Assembly: GCF_013778505.1 (NCBI RefSeq)
Contig: NZ_JAAOWU010000019.1
Coordinates: forward strand, 48,718 to 112,717
DNA from: Pseudomonas sivasensis
Lineage (GTDB): Bacteria > Pseudomonadota > Gammaproteobacteria > Pseudomonadales > Pseudomonadaceae
Direction: 5' to 3'
DNA length: 64,000 nt
A program made the translations under genes and the position numbers. The notes beneath the pieces are model-generated. The model was given only the letters and a program-made list of their open reading frames with translations. It searched no databases and was not told where the DNA came from. This document shows, in pieces, positions 1 through 7,759 of the stretch (positions within the stretch are counted from its first letter, which is position 1; every line of letters starts with the position of its first letter).

Positions 1-684
1 ATTGCCCATGATCACCGTAAACAGTGCCATGCCCAACACATACACCATCACCGCGACCAACTTGAAATCCAGGTTGATGTAAGTGGTGGTGACGTGGGCG
101 ACAGCCGTGCCGACGCCCGCTTCATTGAACAGCAGCCCGAGCATCGCCAGCATCTGCGGCAACACCATGGCCCAGCCCAGGGCTTCGGTGAGGCGGCGTG
201 ATTCGCGCAAGGCCTGCACCGGCGTATCGCGGGTCAGCCAGCAGGCCAGGCCGAGAGCGATCAGACAGCCGATACCGAGAGACACGAAGGTGGTGTTTTT
301 CGGATCCAGCAACGGTATACCGCCGATCTCGGTGTGCTTGAGCAATACCGAGCCGATTACCGTGGTCAGGGGAATGGCCAGCGCCGGTATAAACAGCTTG
401 TGGCCCAGGCGGCCAGCACTGGCGCGCGAGGCCTTGTCGTGCAGCTCGACATGGGTGCCACGGCCCACGCCGCCGAACCCTGCTATCAATGCCATCACCA
501 CCACACCCGCACCGATCACCACCGATGGCAGGCGCTCGCCCACCAGAAACGGTATGGCAAACAACAGCCAGAACAAAGCACTGGACCAGCGCTTGGGATG
601 GGTTCGGTCCAACAGAATCATGCCTGCGGTGATCAGCAGCAGCACACCAGCCAGCCAGTAGAGGTATTGAATGGAAATAATCAT
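1..684 (-). CDS. DUF979 family transporter subunit (partial, runs off the window start)
   Basis: The frame is open from an ATG at 684 to the window edge, 228 codons with no stop, so the C-terminus is missing. The protein is very hydrophobic and begins MIISIQYLYWLAGVLLLITA, with repeated membrane segments. It overlaps the stop of the DUF969 gene by ATGA, so the two are translationally coupled. DUF969 and DUF979 proteins always travel together and are annotated in reference genomes as the two subunits of a 5-oxoproline (pyroglutamate) importer. The family and pairing are clear; the substrate is taken from family knowledge, and no 5-oxoprolinase or pyroglutamyl peptidase gene is visible here to confirm it. 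Confidence 0.85.
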   Translation of the reverse strand, partial: MIISIQYLYWLAGVLLLITAGMILLDRTHPKRWSSALFWLLFAIPFLVGERLPSVVIGAGVVVMALIAGFGGVGRGTHVELHDKASRASAGRLGHKLFIPALAIPLTTVIGSVLLKHTEIGGIPLLDPKNTTFVSLGIGCLIALGLACWLTRDTPVQALRESRRLTEALGWAMVLPQMLAMLGLLFNEAGVGTAVAHVTTTYINLDFKLVAVMVYVLGMALFTVIMGN

Positions 685-1397
685 TGGGAGGCCCCTGCCG
701 GCGTGGCGACGGGAGCCATCTCACGCGTCAATCGTCGATCAAACCGATGCAAGCGGATCGCGTGGATGATGAAGGCGCAGATCGCCGTCGGGATACCCCA
801 CACCGCGATGTGCAGCGGCTCGACATCAATCCCCGAGCCCAGCAGGAACGTGTGCATCAATGCAATGGCGCCAAACGCAACGAAAATGTCTTCGCCAAAA
901 AACAGCCCGACGTTGTCCGTCGCCGCGCACATGGCCAGCACTTTATGCCGCAACTTGTCCGGCAGCTTGCCGTAGCGCTTTTCCGCCGCACCTTCGGCCA
1001 TCGGTGCCAACAGCGGGCGCACCATCTGCGGGTGCCCGCCCAGGCTGGTCAAGCCCATGGCGGCGGTGGATTCACGCACGAACAGATAGATGATCAGCAG
1101 ACGCCCGACAGTGGCACGCTCAAACCGTGCAATCCAGTTTTGCGCATGCAAGCGCAAGCCATGGCGCTCCAGCAAGCCGATGACGGCCAGGGGCAACAAC
1201 AGGATCAATTGCAGGGCACGGGTCTGAAGGAAGCCATCACCCATGGTGGCGAGGATTTTTTCCAGCGGGAAGTGGGCAGCAAGCCCGGTGGCAATAGCCG
1301 CAGCGGTGACCACCAACAGCGGATTGAAACGTAAAACAAAGCCAACCACGATCACAAGTACGCCGATCAACGGCCATAAGTTCACAACAGTTTGCAT
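681..1397 (-). CDS. DUF969 family transporter subunit (5-oxoproline transporter type)
   Basis: A 238-residue inner-membrane protein beginning MQTVVNLWPLIGVLVIVVGF. Hydrophobic segments lie near the N-terminus, around the LILLLPLAVIGLL stretch and at the C-terminus. An in-frame upstream ATG at 1433 has no ribosome-binding site, while the ATG at 1397 follows AAGGA ten bases upstream and starts directly at the first membrane helix, so 1397 is preferred. The gene overlaps the following DUF979 gene by four bases and they form one operon. Family knowledge ties this pair to uptake of 5-oxoproline. A perfect GTGAAC/GTTCAC inverted repeat upstream (1445-1461) could be its operator. Confidence 0.85.
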   Translation of the reverse strand: MQTVVNLWPLIGVLVIVVGFVLRFNPLLVVTAAAIATGLAAHFPLEKILATMGDGFLQTRALQLILLLPLAVIGLLERHGLRLHAQNWIARFERATVGRLLIIYLFVRESTAAMGLTSLGGHPQMVRPLLAPMAEGAAEKRYGKLPDKLRHKVLAMCAATDNVGLFFGEDIFVAFGAIALMHTFLLGSGIDVEPLHIAVWGIPTAICAFIIHAIRLHRFDRRLTREMAPVATPAGASQ

Positions 1398-1444
1398 GGC
1401 GGAGAGGTCCTTAAGTGCGCGCTGCGGCGCCATTACAGCAGGAT

Positions 1445-1461
1445 GTGAACAAAGGGTTCAC
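1445..1461. promoter_or_regulatory. candidate operator palindrome upstream of the DUF969/979 genes
   Basis: GTGAAC, five bases, GTTCAC is a perfect six-base inverted repeat 48 bases before the DUF969 start. It lies in the 363-bp divergent gap 1398-1760 shared with the MFS gene. The shape suits a dimeric repressor (for example GntR type), but no regulator gene is adjacent. The rest of the gap is A/T-richer than its surroundings and holds no convincing gene. Confidence 0.35.
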
Positions 1462-1760
1462 AGCAGGAAGTGGCGTGCAGTCGGCTCGGTTTTTTTATTG
1501 TTGACCCGTCAGGGCGAGCGTCAGTGGCAGCAACTGTGCTGCCTGAAAGCGGAAGGTGTCCAACAAGAAAAATTGTTGCTGCGAACCAATAAATTTTGTC
1601 GGCGACTGGAGTCCACACCGTTAACAACCTGTAGACAGTCCGCGACAGATTCGCGCATCGTGGCGCCGCGTGCTCATGGCGCCTTCATTACAACTTTAAA
1701 TATGGAACGGCTGAGACCGACGCCAAGCAGCCATCCCTCATCCAACAAGGGGAAATACCG

Positions 1761-3179
1761 GTGACCTCATCCACAGCCGACACCGGCCTCAGCACGCAAA
1801 CCCGCCTGATCGCCCTGGTGGTCGCCGTGACTTTTTTTATGGAGAACCTCGACGCCACGGTGATCGCCACCGCGCTGCCAACCATGGCCGCGGCATTCGG
1901 CGTGACGCCGGTCGACATGAACATTGGCATCACCGCCTACATTCTTGCCGTGGCGATCTTCATTCCGCTGTCCAGCTGGATCGCCGACCGCTACGGTGCA
2001 CGCCGGGTATTTGCTGGCGCGATCATTGTTTTCACCCTCGCCTCGCTGCTCTGCGGGCTCAGCCAAAGCCTCGAAATGTTCGTATTTGCCCGCGTCCTGC
2101 AAGGCATCGGTGGCGCACTGATGGTGCCGGTCGGGCGTCTAGCGGTGCTGCGCAATACCGATAAAAAAGACTTGGTGAAGATGGTCGCAGTGATTACCTG
2201 GCCTGGCTTGGTGGCGCCGATTCTTGGGCCGCTGGCGGGTGGACTGATCGTGACTCATGCATCGTGGCCATGGATCTTCTACGTGAACCTTCCATTGGGC
2301 GCCCTGGCCTTGGTCGCGGCACTGTGGCTGGTACCGGAAGGCCGCGAGGCGGATGTGCGCAAGTTCGATACGAAGGTTTTTTTACTGCTGGCAGGCGCCT
2401 GCGTGGCCCTCTTGGGCGGGCTGGAATGGCTGGGCAGCCAGGCAGGCGAAATGCTCATCCCGGGCGCAGCGCTGGTTGCGGCAGGTTTACTGCTGACGGT
2501 ATGGGCCGTGCACCATTGTCGGCACTACAGCGCTCCCCTGTTGCCGCTCGATACACTGTCCATCAACACCTTCCGCGTGAGCATCTACGGCGGCTCACTG
2601 TTTCGCCTTGCCATCAGCGCCCTGCCTTTCCTGCTGCCCCTGCTGTTTCAGGTCGCATTTGGCCTGTCGCCAGTGGACGCGGGGCTGTTGGTACTTGCGG
2701 TGTTTGCCGGCAACCTGGCGATGAAACCCTTCACCACCGCCATCATGCAACGCTACGGCTTTCGCAGAGTGTTGTTGGTCAATGGGGTAATCGGTGTGGT
2801 GTCTATAATGGCGTGCGCGCTGTTCACGGCACAGACGCCGTTTTCGCTGATTGCGGCCGTGTTGTTTGTGGGCGGGCTGTCACGTTCAATGCAGTTCACT
2901 TGTTACAACTCGATTGGCTTCGCAGATGTGCCCAAGGCACGCATGAGCGAAGCGTCGGCGTTGTTCAGCCTGTCATTCCAACTGGCCATGGGCATGGGCG
3001 TGACAGTGGCTGCGCTGTTGTTGCGCGCATCCATGACCGTGCAAGGCCATGAGGTTCAGGCGCAGCCGGTGGATTTCCGCGTGGCGTTCATCGGGGTGGC
3101 GTTGCTGGGGATGTGGGCGCTGGTGGATGTGTATCGATTGCCCAAGGGTGCAGGAGAAAGTGTGCTGAACCGCGGATAA
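1761..3179 (+). CDS. MFS transporter, DHA2 (EmrB/QacA-like) drug exporter family
   Basis: A 472-residue inner-membrane protein with about 14 hydrophobic segments, the DHA2 size. Family signatures are visible: an acidic residue in helix 1 (ENLDATVIATALPT, residues about 29-42), the loop motif with DRYGARR near residue 75, and RVLQGIGGALMVPVGR near residue 112 followed by GP-containing helix 5 (PILGPLAGG). The start is GTG at 1761, supported by AAGGGGAA eight bases upstream. Such proteins export hydrophobic drugs or metabolites by proton antiport. No EmrA-type adaptor or regulator is adjacent, so the substrate is unknown. A strong hairpin overlaps the stop codon. Confidence 0.85.
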   Translation: MTSSTADTGLSTQTRLIALVVAVTFFMENLDATVIATALPTMAAAFGVTPVDMNIGITAYILAVAIFIPLSSWIADRYGARRVFAGAIIVFTLASLLCGLSQSLEMFVFARVLQGIGGALMVPVGRLAVLRNTDKKDLVKMVAVITWPGLVAPILGPLAGGLIVTHASWPWIFYVNLPLGALALVAALWLVPEGREADVRKFDTKVFLLLAGACVALLGGLEWLGSQAGEMLIPGAALVAAGLLLTVWAVHHCRHYSAPLLPLDTLSINTFRVSIYGGSLFRLAISALPFLLPLLFQVAFGLSPVDAGLLVLAVFAGNLAMKPFTTAIMQRYGFRRVLLVNGVIGVVSIMACALFTAQTPFSLIAAVLFVGGLSRSMQFTCYNSIGFADVPKARMSEASALFSLSFQLAMGMGVTVAALLLRASMTVQGHEVQAQPVDFRVAFIGVALLGMWALVDVYRLPKGAGESVLNRG

Positions 3180-3202
3180 AAACGGCGGTTCAACACACTT
3201 TT
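3157..3202. terminator. bidirectional terminator between the MFS and coiled-coil genes
   Basis: A 17-bp stem (3157-3173 with 3185-3201, one mismatch) around an A-rich loop contains the last codons of the MFS gene. CTTTTCT follows on the plus strand. The same hairpin serves the convergent minus-strand gene ending at 3209. Confidence 0.7.
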
Positions 3203-3208
3203 CTGCGA

Positions 3209-3640
3209 TCAGGCGGTGGTGCTGACCATCGAACCGGACGCGCTGCCCCCCTCATCCGTGACGGCCTGCAATAGCGCCGAAGTTGCCGTCTGCAATGCGG
3301 CAGCAGTGCCTGCAATTTGCGTTTGAGCCGCGGCTATAGCGGCAGCCTTGGCGTCTGCGCTCTGGCTACTGGACTGAGCCTTCTGAAGGGCCTGCTGCTG
3401 TTCTTGAAGCTGCTGCTGCAACTGCTCGATCTGTTTTTTCAACTCTTTGACCCGATCGGACTCCTGCGAGCTCGATGAGGCCAGGCCGCCGCCCGCGCCG
3501 GCCGCACCTTTAGTTTCACCGCTCGCGCCAGCGGAGGAACTGCTGGCGGTACGTGCACTTTCGGTGGTGGCGGTATCCGTCGACGTGACAGTACTTGGAG
3601 TGCTTGCTACGGAAACGGTAGTGCTAATGTTAATAAGCAT
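3209..3640 (-). CDS. Ser/Thr-rich coiled-coil protein, possibly FlxA-like
   Basis: A 143-residue low-complexity protein. Residues 1-58 are almost all Ser, Thr, Ala and Gly. Residues 62-90 form a clear Gln/Lys/Glu/Leu coiled coil (RVKELKKQIEQLQQQLQEQQ). The tail from 95 is Ala/Gln/Thr-rich. There is no signal peptide or membrane segment. Organisation and the opening MLINISTTVS resemble small FlxA-like proteins common in Pseudomonas, whose role is unclear; this assignment is from memory. The start at 3640 is chosen because it opens the conserved-looking region; an ATG at 3676 is also possible and neither has a strong ribosome-binding site. It ends against a shared terminator. Confidence 0.6.
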   Translation of the reverse strand: MLINISTTVSVASTPSTVTSTDTATTESARTASSSSAGASGETKGAAGAGGGLASSSSQESDRVKELKKQIEQLQQQLQEQQQALQKAQSSSQSADAKAAAIAAAQTQIAGTAAALQTATSALLQAVTDEGGSASGSMVSTTA

Positions 3641-3733
3641 GCCAAATATCCGACGTTCAGAGATTTGAGAATGCATCGGCCTGCCAGGCAATTACTTTAG
3701 ACAAGCCTTGCACGTTTAGTCGCAGCAGCAAAA

Positions 3734-3760
3734 AAAAGCCCAACACAATGTTGGGCTTTT
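3734..3760 (-). terminator. rho-independent terminator after the GYF_2 gene
   Basis: AAAAGCCCAAC pairs with GTTGGGCTTTT around a five-base loop. Read on the minus strand, the stem is followed by a run of seven T residues, 20 bases after the stop of the GYF_2 gene. Confidence 0.8.
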
Positions 3761-3779
3761 ACTGGTCACGCCAATGCGA

Positions 3780-4496
3780 TCACTGGCGAGGAATCCGAAC
3801 AAGGATCTGCTTGCCCTTTTCCTCGATGGTGATGTCGATCTCATTTCCGTTATCGAGCAAGGCGCTCGCACGATAGAGACCACTTTTAATCTCGTCGTCA
3901 ATCGTCACGGCAACGCACGATGACGTTTGGTAAAACTGCTTATGAATGATGTCGGTGACAATTGGGCATGCCGCTTCTTCGATAGCGGACTGGCCACCGA
4001 ACATTCCCAGCACGACCGATACAACGAACGCCGCCACCCAACCGTAAAAATAGTGCTTTTCCTGCTTCAAAAGCGCCGCTCGCTTCCAAAGATAAACAGG
4101 AACAATCAACGCCCACCAGCTTTGTGGCGCGGCATGACCGGCTGCTTTCAAACGCTTTTCGTCGACAACACACAGGGCTACGTTGAAGATCACAAAAACC
4201 CACCAAATACTCATACCGGAAAAGTATTCGATCAACCCACCCGCCAACTGGACGCCCGCCAACGCCCATACAAATCGGTTGTCTATTTCTGTTGCTGCAA
4301 GAGGTGGTGGGCCCGAGGGGCGTGGAATGCTTTGGGCCAAGTCAGTGTCTTTCAGAGCGACCCAATCGCCCTCGCCCGGCCATACTTTTGTTTGCGCGCT
4401 GATAGTGTTCGAACTCAAGAAACCTTGCATTTGCTCAAACGTAAAAGGTCCCTGTCGCGAACCGCTCAGCGCGTAATACCACTCTACACCCGACAT
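3780..4496 (-). CDS. GYF_2 (DUF4339) domain membrane protein
   Basis: A 238-residue protein. Residues 4-53 match a GYF_2 domain (EWYYALSGSRQGPFTFEQM, with a later VWPGEGDW), a proline-peptide-binding-like fold often found at the N-terminus of bacterial membrane proteins. Four hydrophobic segments follow between about residues 75 and 170 (for example MSIWWVFVIFNVALCVV). The C-terminal 65 residues are soluble and contain two Cys (ACPIV and SSCVAV). The start at 4496 follows GGGAGAA closely; an upstream in-frame ATG at 4541 lacks a site. The gene stands alone with its own terminator. The molecular function is not known to me. Confidence 0.75.
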   Translation of the reverse strand: MSGVEWYYALSGSRQGPFTFEQMQGFLSSNTISAQTKVWPGEGDWVALKDTDLAQSIPRPSGPPPLAATEIDNRFVWALAGVQLAGGLIEYFSGMSIWWVFVIFNVALCVVDEKRLKAAGHAAPQSWWALIVPVYLWKRAALLKQEKHYFYGWVAAFVVSVVLGMFGGQSAIEEAACPIVTDIIHKQFYQTSSCVAVTIDDEIKSGLYRASALLDNGNEIDITIEEKGKQILVRIPRQ

Positions 4497-4724
4497 GTTG
4501 CTTCTCCCTGTTTTAACATCACCCACCCAAAAAGATGGCACTACGACAGTATCGACACCCCGTCAAAGATCTTGAGATTTCAGCTGTAGAAAGTGAACGC
4601 GCAAGGGCTGGCATTGCAAAAAAGGAATCCAAGCCCGAACTGGCTGGATTGGCACGGATGAGGGAATGAAGAAGACTATCTAGTGAGAGGCAGGCAACGA
4701 AATGATACTTTTCAAATCGCAGAC

Positions 4725-4758
4725 AAAAAAAAAGGGCCCACCTTTTCGGTGAGCCCTT
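4725..4758 (-). terminator. terminator of tRNA-Val(GAC)
   Basis: On the minus strand AAGGGCTCACC pairs with GGTGGGCCCTT (one mismatch) around GAAAA, followed by nine T residues. It lies 30 bases beyond the tRNA 3' end. Confidence 0.8.
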
Positions 4759-4787
4759 CTAGACCGCCCAGCAGAGCGGATTTTGTT

Positions 4788-4864
4788 TGGTAGGCGCGAT
4801 TGGACTCGAACCAACGACCCCCACCATGTCAAGGTGGTGCTCTAACCAACTGAGCTACGTGCCT
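4788..4864 (-). tRNA. tRNA-Val (anticodon GAC)
   Basis: A 77-nt cloverleaf with encoded CCA. The anticodon arm is CCACC-TTGACAT-GGTGG (anticodon GAC), the D arm GCTCAGTTGGTTAGAGC and the T arm GTTGG-TTCGAGT-CCAAT. The acceptor strands AGGCACG and CGCGCCT leave an A5-C68 mismatch. It is single, with its own terminator, and separate from the tRNA-Val(TAC) gene at 6.8 kb. Confidence 0.95.
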
Positions 4865-5048
4865 GCTGTGAGGCGGCATTCTACGGAATTCCGGAGGGGT
4901 GTCAACATCTTTTTTGCAGCTAAGCCTATGAATATGCGAATTTTTTATTTGCGACCAACCTACCTGCATTTTTTGGGTGGCTGGCAGGCAATTTTCAACT
5001 CAGGTAGGATCGGCGCACTCGTAAAAAATATAAAACAGAGGTTCCAGG

Positions 5049-6332
5049 ATGGCGAACACCCCCTACCCACAGTCGTATTACGCCGCTTCCGCGAATGCCG
5101 TTCCGCCGCGCCCGATGCTGCAGGGTGAAGTCGAAACCGATGTGTGCGTGATTGGTGCCGGCTATACCGGCCTCTCAAGTGCGCTGTTTCTCCTAGAGAA
5201 CGGCTTTCGCGTGACCGTGCTGGAAGCTGCCAAGGTGGGCTTTGGCGCGTCAGGCCGCAATGGCGGGCAGATCGTCAACAGCTACAGCCGCGACATCGAT
5301 GTGATCGAGCGCAGCGTAGGTCCTCAGCAAGCTCAGTTGCTGGGGCAGATGGCGTTCGAGGGCGGCAGGATCATTCGCGAGCGGGTAGCCAAGTACCAGA
5401 TCCAGTGCGACTTGAAGGACGGCGGCGTGTTCGCCGCACTCAACAGCAAGCACATGGGCCACTTGGAATCGCAGAAGCGCCTGTGGGAGCGCTACGGCCA
5501 TACTCAGCTGGAGTTGCTGGACGAGCGTCGCATCCGTGAGGTGGTGGCCTGTGACAACTACGTAGGCGGCCTGTTGGACATGAGCGGGGGCCACATCCAT
5601 CCGCTCAACCTGGCACTCGGCGAAGCCGCGGCCGTAGAATCCCTGGGCGGCACGATCTACGAGCAATCGGCGGCAGTGCGTATCGAGCGTGGCGCCAATC
5701 CGGTCGTGCACACAGCCCAGGGCAAGGTCAGGGCCAAGTTCATCATCGTCGCGGGTAATGCCTATCTGGGCAACCTGGTACCGGAGCTTGCAGCCAAGTC
5801 GATGCCCTGCGGTACGCAAGTGATCACCACTGCACCGCTTGGGGATGAATTGGCCAAGACCCTTCTGCCGCAGGATTACTGCGTAGAGGACTGCAATTAC
5901 CTCCTCGACTACTACCGCCTCACCAGTGACAAACGCCTGATCTTCGGCGGCGGCGTGGTATATGGCGCGCGCGACCCGGCGAATATCGAAGCGATCATCC
6001 GCCCGAAGATGCTTAAGGCCTTCCCGCAACTCAAGGATGTGAAGATCGACTACGCCTGGACCGGCAACTTCCTCCTAACCCTGTCGCGCTTGCCGCAGGT
6101 GGGGCGCCTTGGCGACAACATCTACTACTCACAGGGCTGCAGCGGCCATGGCGTGACGTACACCCACTTGGCGGGCAAGGTACTGGCGGAGGCATTGAGA
6201 GGCCAGGCAGAGCGTTTTGATGCGTTTGCCGACCTGCCGCATTACCCGTTTCCGGGCGGGCAACTGTTGCGCACGCCGTTTGCGGCGCTGGGGGCGTGGT
6301 ACTACGGCTTGCGCGACAAGCTGGGATTCTAA
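5049..6332 (+). CDS. puuB: FAD-dependent oxidoreductase, gamma-glutamylputrescine oxidase type
   Basis: A 427-residue DAO-family flavoenzyme. The FAD-binding motif is near the N-terminus (DVCVIGAGYTGLSSALFL, residues 31-48), followed by the typical GFGASGRNGGQ segment (about 64-74). A C-terminal FAD-contact stretch reads YSQGCSGHGVTYTHLAGK. Length and motifs match PuuB/PauB, which oxidises gamma-glutamylputrescine to the aldehyde in putrescine breakdown. The ATG follows CAGAGG and CCAGG. No puuA or puuC partner lies next to it, but a PtrR-type regulator and a succinate-semialdehyde dehydrogenase of the same route occur at 40-42 kb. Related DAO enzymes act on other amines, so the exact substrate is inferred. 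Confidence 0.8.
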   Translation: MANTPYPQSYYAASANAVPPRPMLQGEVETDVCVIGAGYTGLSSALFLLENGFRVTVLEAAKVGFGASGRNGGQIVNSYSRDIDVIERSVGPQQAQLLGQMAFEGGRIIRERVAKYQIQCDLKDGGVFAALNSKHMGHLESQKRLWERYGHTQLELLDERRIREVVACDNYVGGLLDMSGGHIHPLNLALGEAAAVESLGGTIYEQSAAVRIERGANPVVHTAQGKVRAKFIIVAGNAYLGNLVPELAAKSMPCGTQVITTAPLGDELAKTLLPQDYCVEDCNYLLDYYRLTSDKRLIFGGGVVYGARDPANIEAIIRPKMLKAFPQLKDVKIDYAWTGNFLLTLSRLPQVGRLGDNIYYSQGCSGHGVTYTHLAGKVLAEALRGQAERFDAFADLPHYPFPGGQLLRTPFAALGAWYYGLRDKLGF

Positions 6333-6343
6333 CAATGCCGCAG

Positions 6344-6361
6344 GAGCCGGCTCGCCGGCTC
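6344..6361. repeat. small palindrome after puuB (REP-like or terminator)
   Basis: GAGCCGGC-TC-GCCGGCTC is a perfect 8-bp-stem palindrome 12 bases after the puuB stop. It resembles the core of common Pseudomonas REP sequences but has no T-run, so it may be a REP half or an mRNA 3'-end stabiliser. Confidence 0.5.
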
Positions 6362-6390
6362 TAGCAACACACCACCAAATCGCAGACACA

Positions 6391-6418
6391 AAAAACCCCG
6401 GTCTTTCGACCAGGGTCT
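6391..6418 (-). terminator. terminator of the Val-Asp-Asp tRNA operon
   Basis: On the minus strand ACCCTGGTC and GACCGGGGT pair around GAAA with one mismatch, followed by TTTTTTG. It lies 70 bases beyond the last tRNA-Asp. Confidence 0.75.
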
Positions 6419-6489
6419 TTGCTATCGGGTCAAAGTAGCCAAAGGCTTACTTTGTGCTTCAAGGCGTTCAGTGGGCCTTGAGGCAGATA

Positions 6490-6566
6490 TGGCGCAGCGG
6501 ACGGGACTCGAACCCGCGACCCCCGGCGTGACAGGCCGGTATTCTAACCGACTGAACTACCGCTGC
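6490..6566 (-). tRNA. tRNA-Asp (anticodon GTC), copy 2
   Basis: 77 nt with encoded CCA. Acceptor GCAGCGG/CCGCTGC, anticodon arm CCGGC-CTGTCAC-GCCGG, T loop TTCGAGT. It is identical to the copy 182 bases upstream in the same minus-strand operon. Confidence 0.97.
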
Positions 6567-6671
6567 GTATCGCTTGATCAGTTGAGCAAAACACCTCAAC
6601 CGTCTTTAAACATCTGATCAATCAGCCTTGGCTGTTCAATCTCAAGCCTGACAAGTCAGATCTGGAAAATA

Positions 6672-6748
6672 TGGCGCAGCGGACGGGACTCGAACCCGCG
6701 ACCCCCGGCGTGACAGGCCGGTATTCTAACCGACTGAACTACCGCTGC
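6672..6748 (-). tRNA. tRNA-Asp (anticodon GTC), copy 1
   Basis: 77 nt with encoded CCA, the same sequence as 6490-6566. It sits between tRNA-Val(TAC) and the second tRNA-Asp, transcribed on the minus strand. Confidence 0.97.
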
Positions 6749-6803
6749 GCGTCGGTGCAACTTTTAACGTTGCGTTTTACCCGAAGGTAAAACTCTCAAG
6801 AAG

Positions 6804-6879
6804 TGGTGGGTGATGACGGGATCGAACCGCCGACCCTCTGCTTGTAAGGCAGATGCTCTCCCAGCTGAGCTAATCACCC
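6804..6879 (-). tRNA. tRNA-Val (anticodon TAC)
   Basis: 76 nt with encoded CCA. Acceptor GGGTGAT/ATCACCC, anticodon arm CTGCC-TTACAA with anticodon TAC, T loop TTCGATC. It is the first gene of the minus-strand Val-Asp-Asp tRNA operon. Confidence 0.97.
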
Positions 6880-6979
6880 TTTGCTTCGTTGAGGCCGCGA
6901 AATTTACGCAGGTAGCGGACCTAAGTCAATAGCCTGCTTGAAGTTTTTCTGAAAAAGACAAAATTGCTTCAAGACCCCA

Positions 6980-7759
6980 CTACTCGCTGTAGATCATCTT
7001 CTTGCTCATACCACCATCCACCACGAACTCCTGGCCAGTGACAAACCCGGCCTGGCGCGACAGCAGCCACGCCACCATTGCCGCCACATCCTCCACTACC
7101 CCCACCCTGCCCGCCGGATGCTGGGCATGATCGGCGTCAGTCAACGGCTCGGCACGCCGCGCAGCGGGGTCACGGGCATCGATCCAGCCAGGGCTGACCG
7201 CATTCACCCGCACTTCCGGCCCAAGACTCATCGCCAAGGCATGAGTCAGGGCCAGCAGGCCGCCCTTGCTCGCCGCGTAAGCCTCGGTATCAGGTTCCGA
7301 TTGACGGGCCCGAGTCGACGCCAGGTTGACGATGGACCCGCCGTGAGCACGCAGGTAAGGCGCACAGTGCTTGGCCAGCAACATCGGCCCGCTCAGGTTC
7401 ACCGCCAGCACGCGGTTCCAGTAAGCCAGGTCCAGGCTTTCCAGGGTGATATTGCGCGGGTCGGCCACCGCCGCGTTACACACCAACGCGTCCAGGCGGC
7501 CGAATTGCCCGAGCACTTCAGCAACCCCTTGGGCAACCTGCTTCTCGTCGGCCACGTCCATGGTGATAAACCAAGCGTTCTCGCCCAGCACCTTAGACAC
7601 CTTGGAGCCGCGCTCGCGATCCAGGTCGGTCAATACCACTTGCCAGCCTTCGCTGATCAGCCACGCGGCAATCCCGAGGCCAATACCTCGCGCCGCGCCA
7701 GTCACCAGTGCGACGCGCCCATTACTGGCCGCTGCAGCCTCCATGGACCATTCGATCAC
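6980..7759 (-). CDS. short-chain dehydrogenase/reductase (SDR), metZ-linked
   Basis: A 259-residue classical SDR. The cofactor motif TGAARGIG is at residues 20-27, the NAA motif at 95-97, and the catalytic set is N121, S148, Y161 and K165 (YAASK). The final residues GQEFVVDGGMSKKMIY are typical of the family. The start is GTG at 7759, overlapping the metZ stop as GTGA, so the gene is probably coupled to metZ; an internal ATG at 7744 is a possible alternative and neither has a strong ribosome-binding site. The substrate is unknown. It is the last gene of the purF-metZ side of the long minus-strand run. Confidence 0.8.
   Translation of the reverse strand: MIEWSMEAAAASNGRVALVTGAARGIGLGIAAWLISEGWQVVLTDLDRERGSKVSKVLGENAWFITMDVADEKQVAQGVAEVLGQFGRLDALVCNAAVADPRNITLESLDLAYWNRVLAVNLSGPMLLAKHCAPYLRAHGGSIVNLASTRARQSEPDTEAYAASKGGLLALTHALAMSLGPEVRVNAVSPGWIDARDPAARRAEPLTDADHAQHPAGRVGVVEDVAAMVAWLLSRQAGFVTGQEFVVDGGMSKKMIYSE

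Noticed and set aside
1243..1764. 173-codon plus-strand frame leading up to the MFS gene
   Set aside because: It overlaps the DUF969 gene in antisense and has no start signal.
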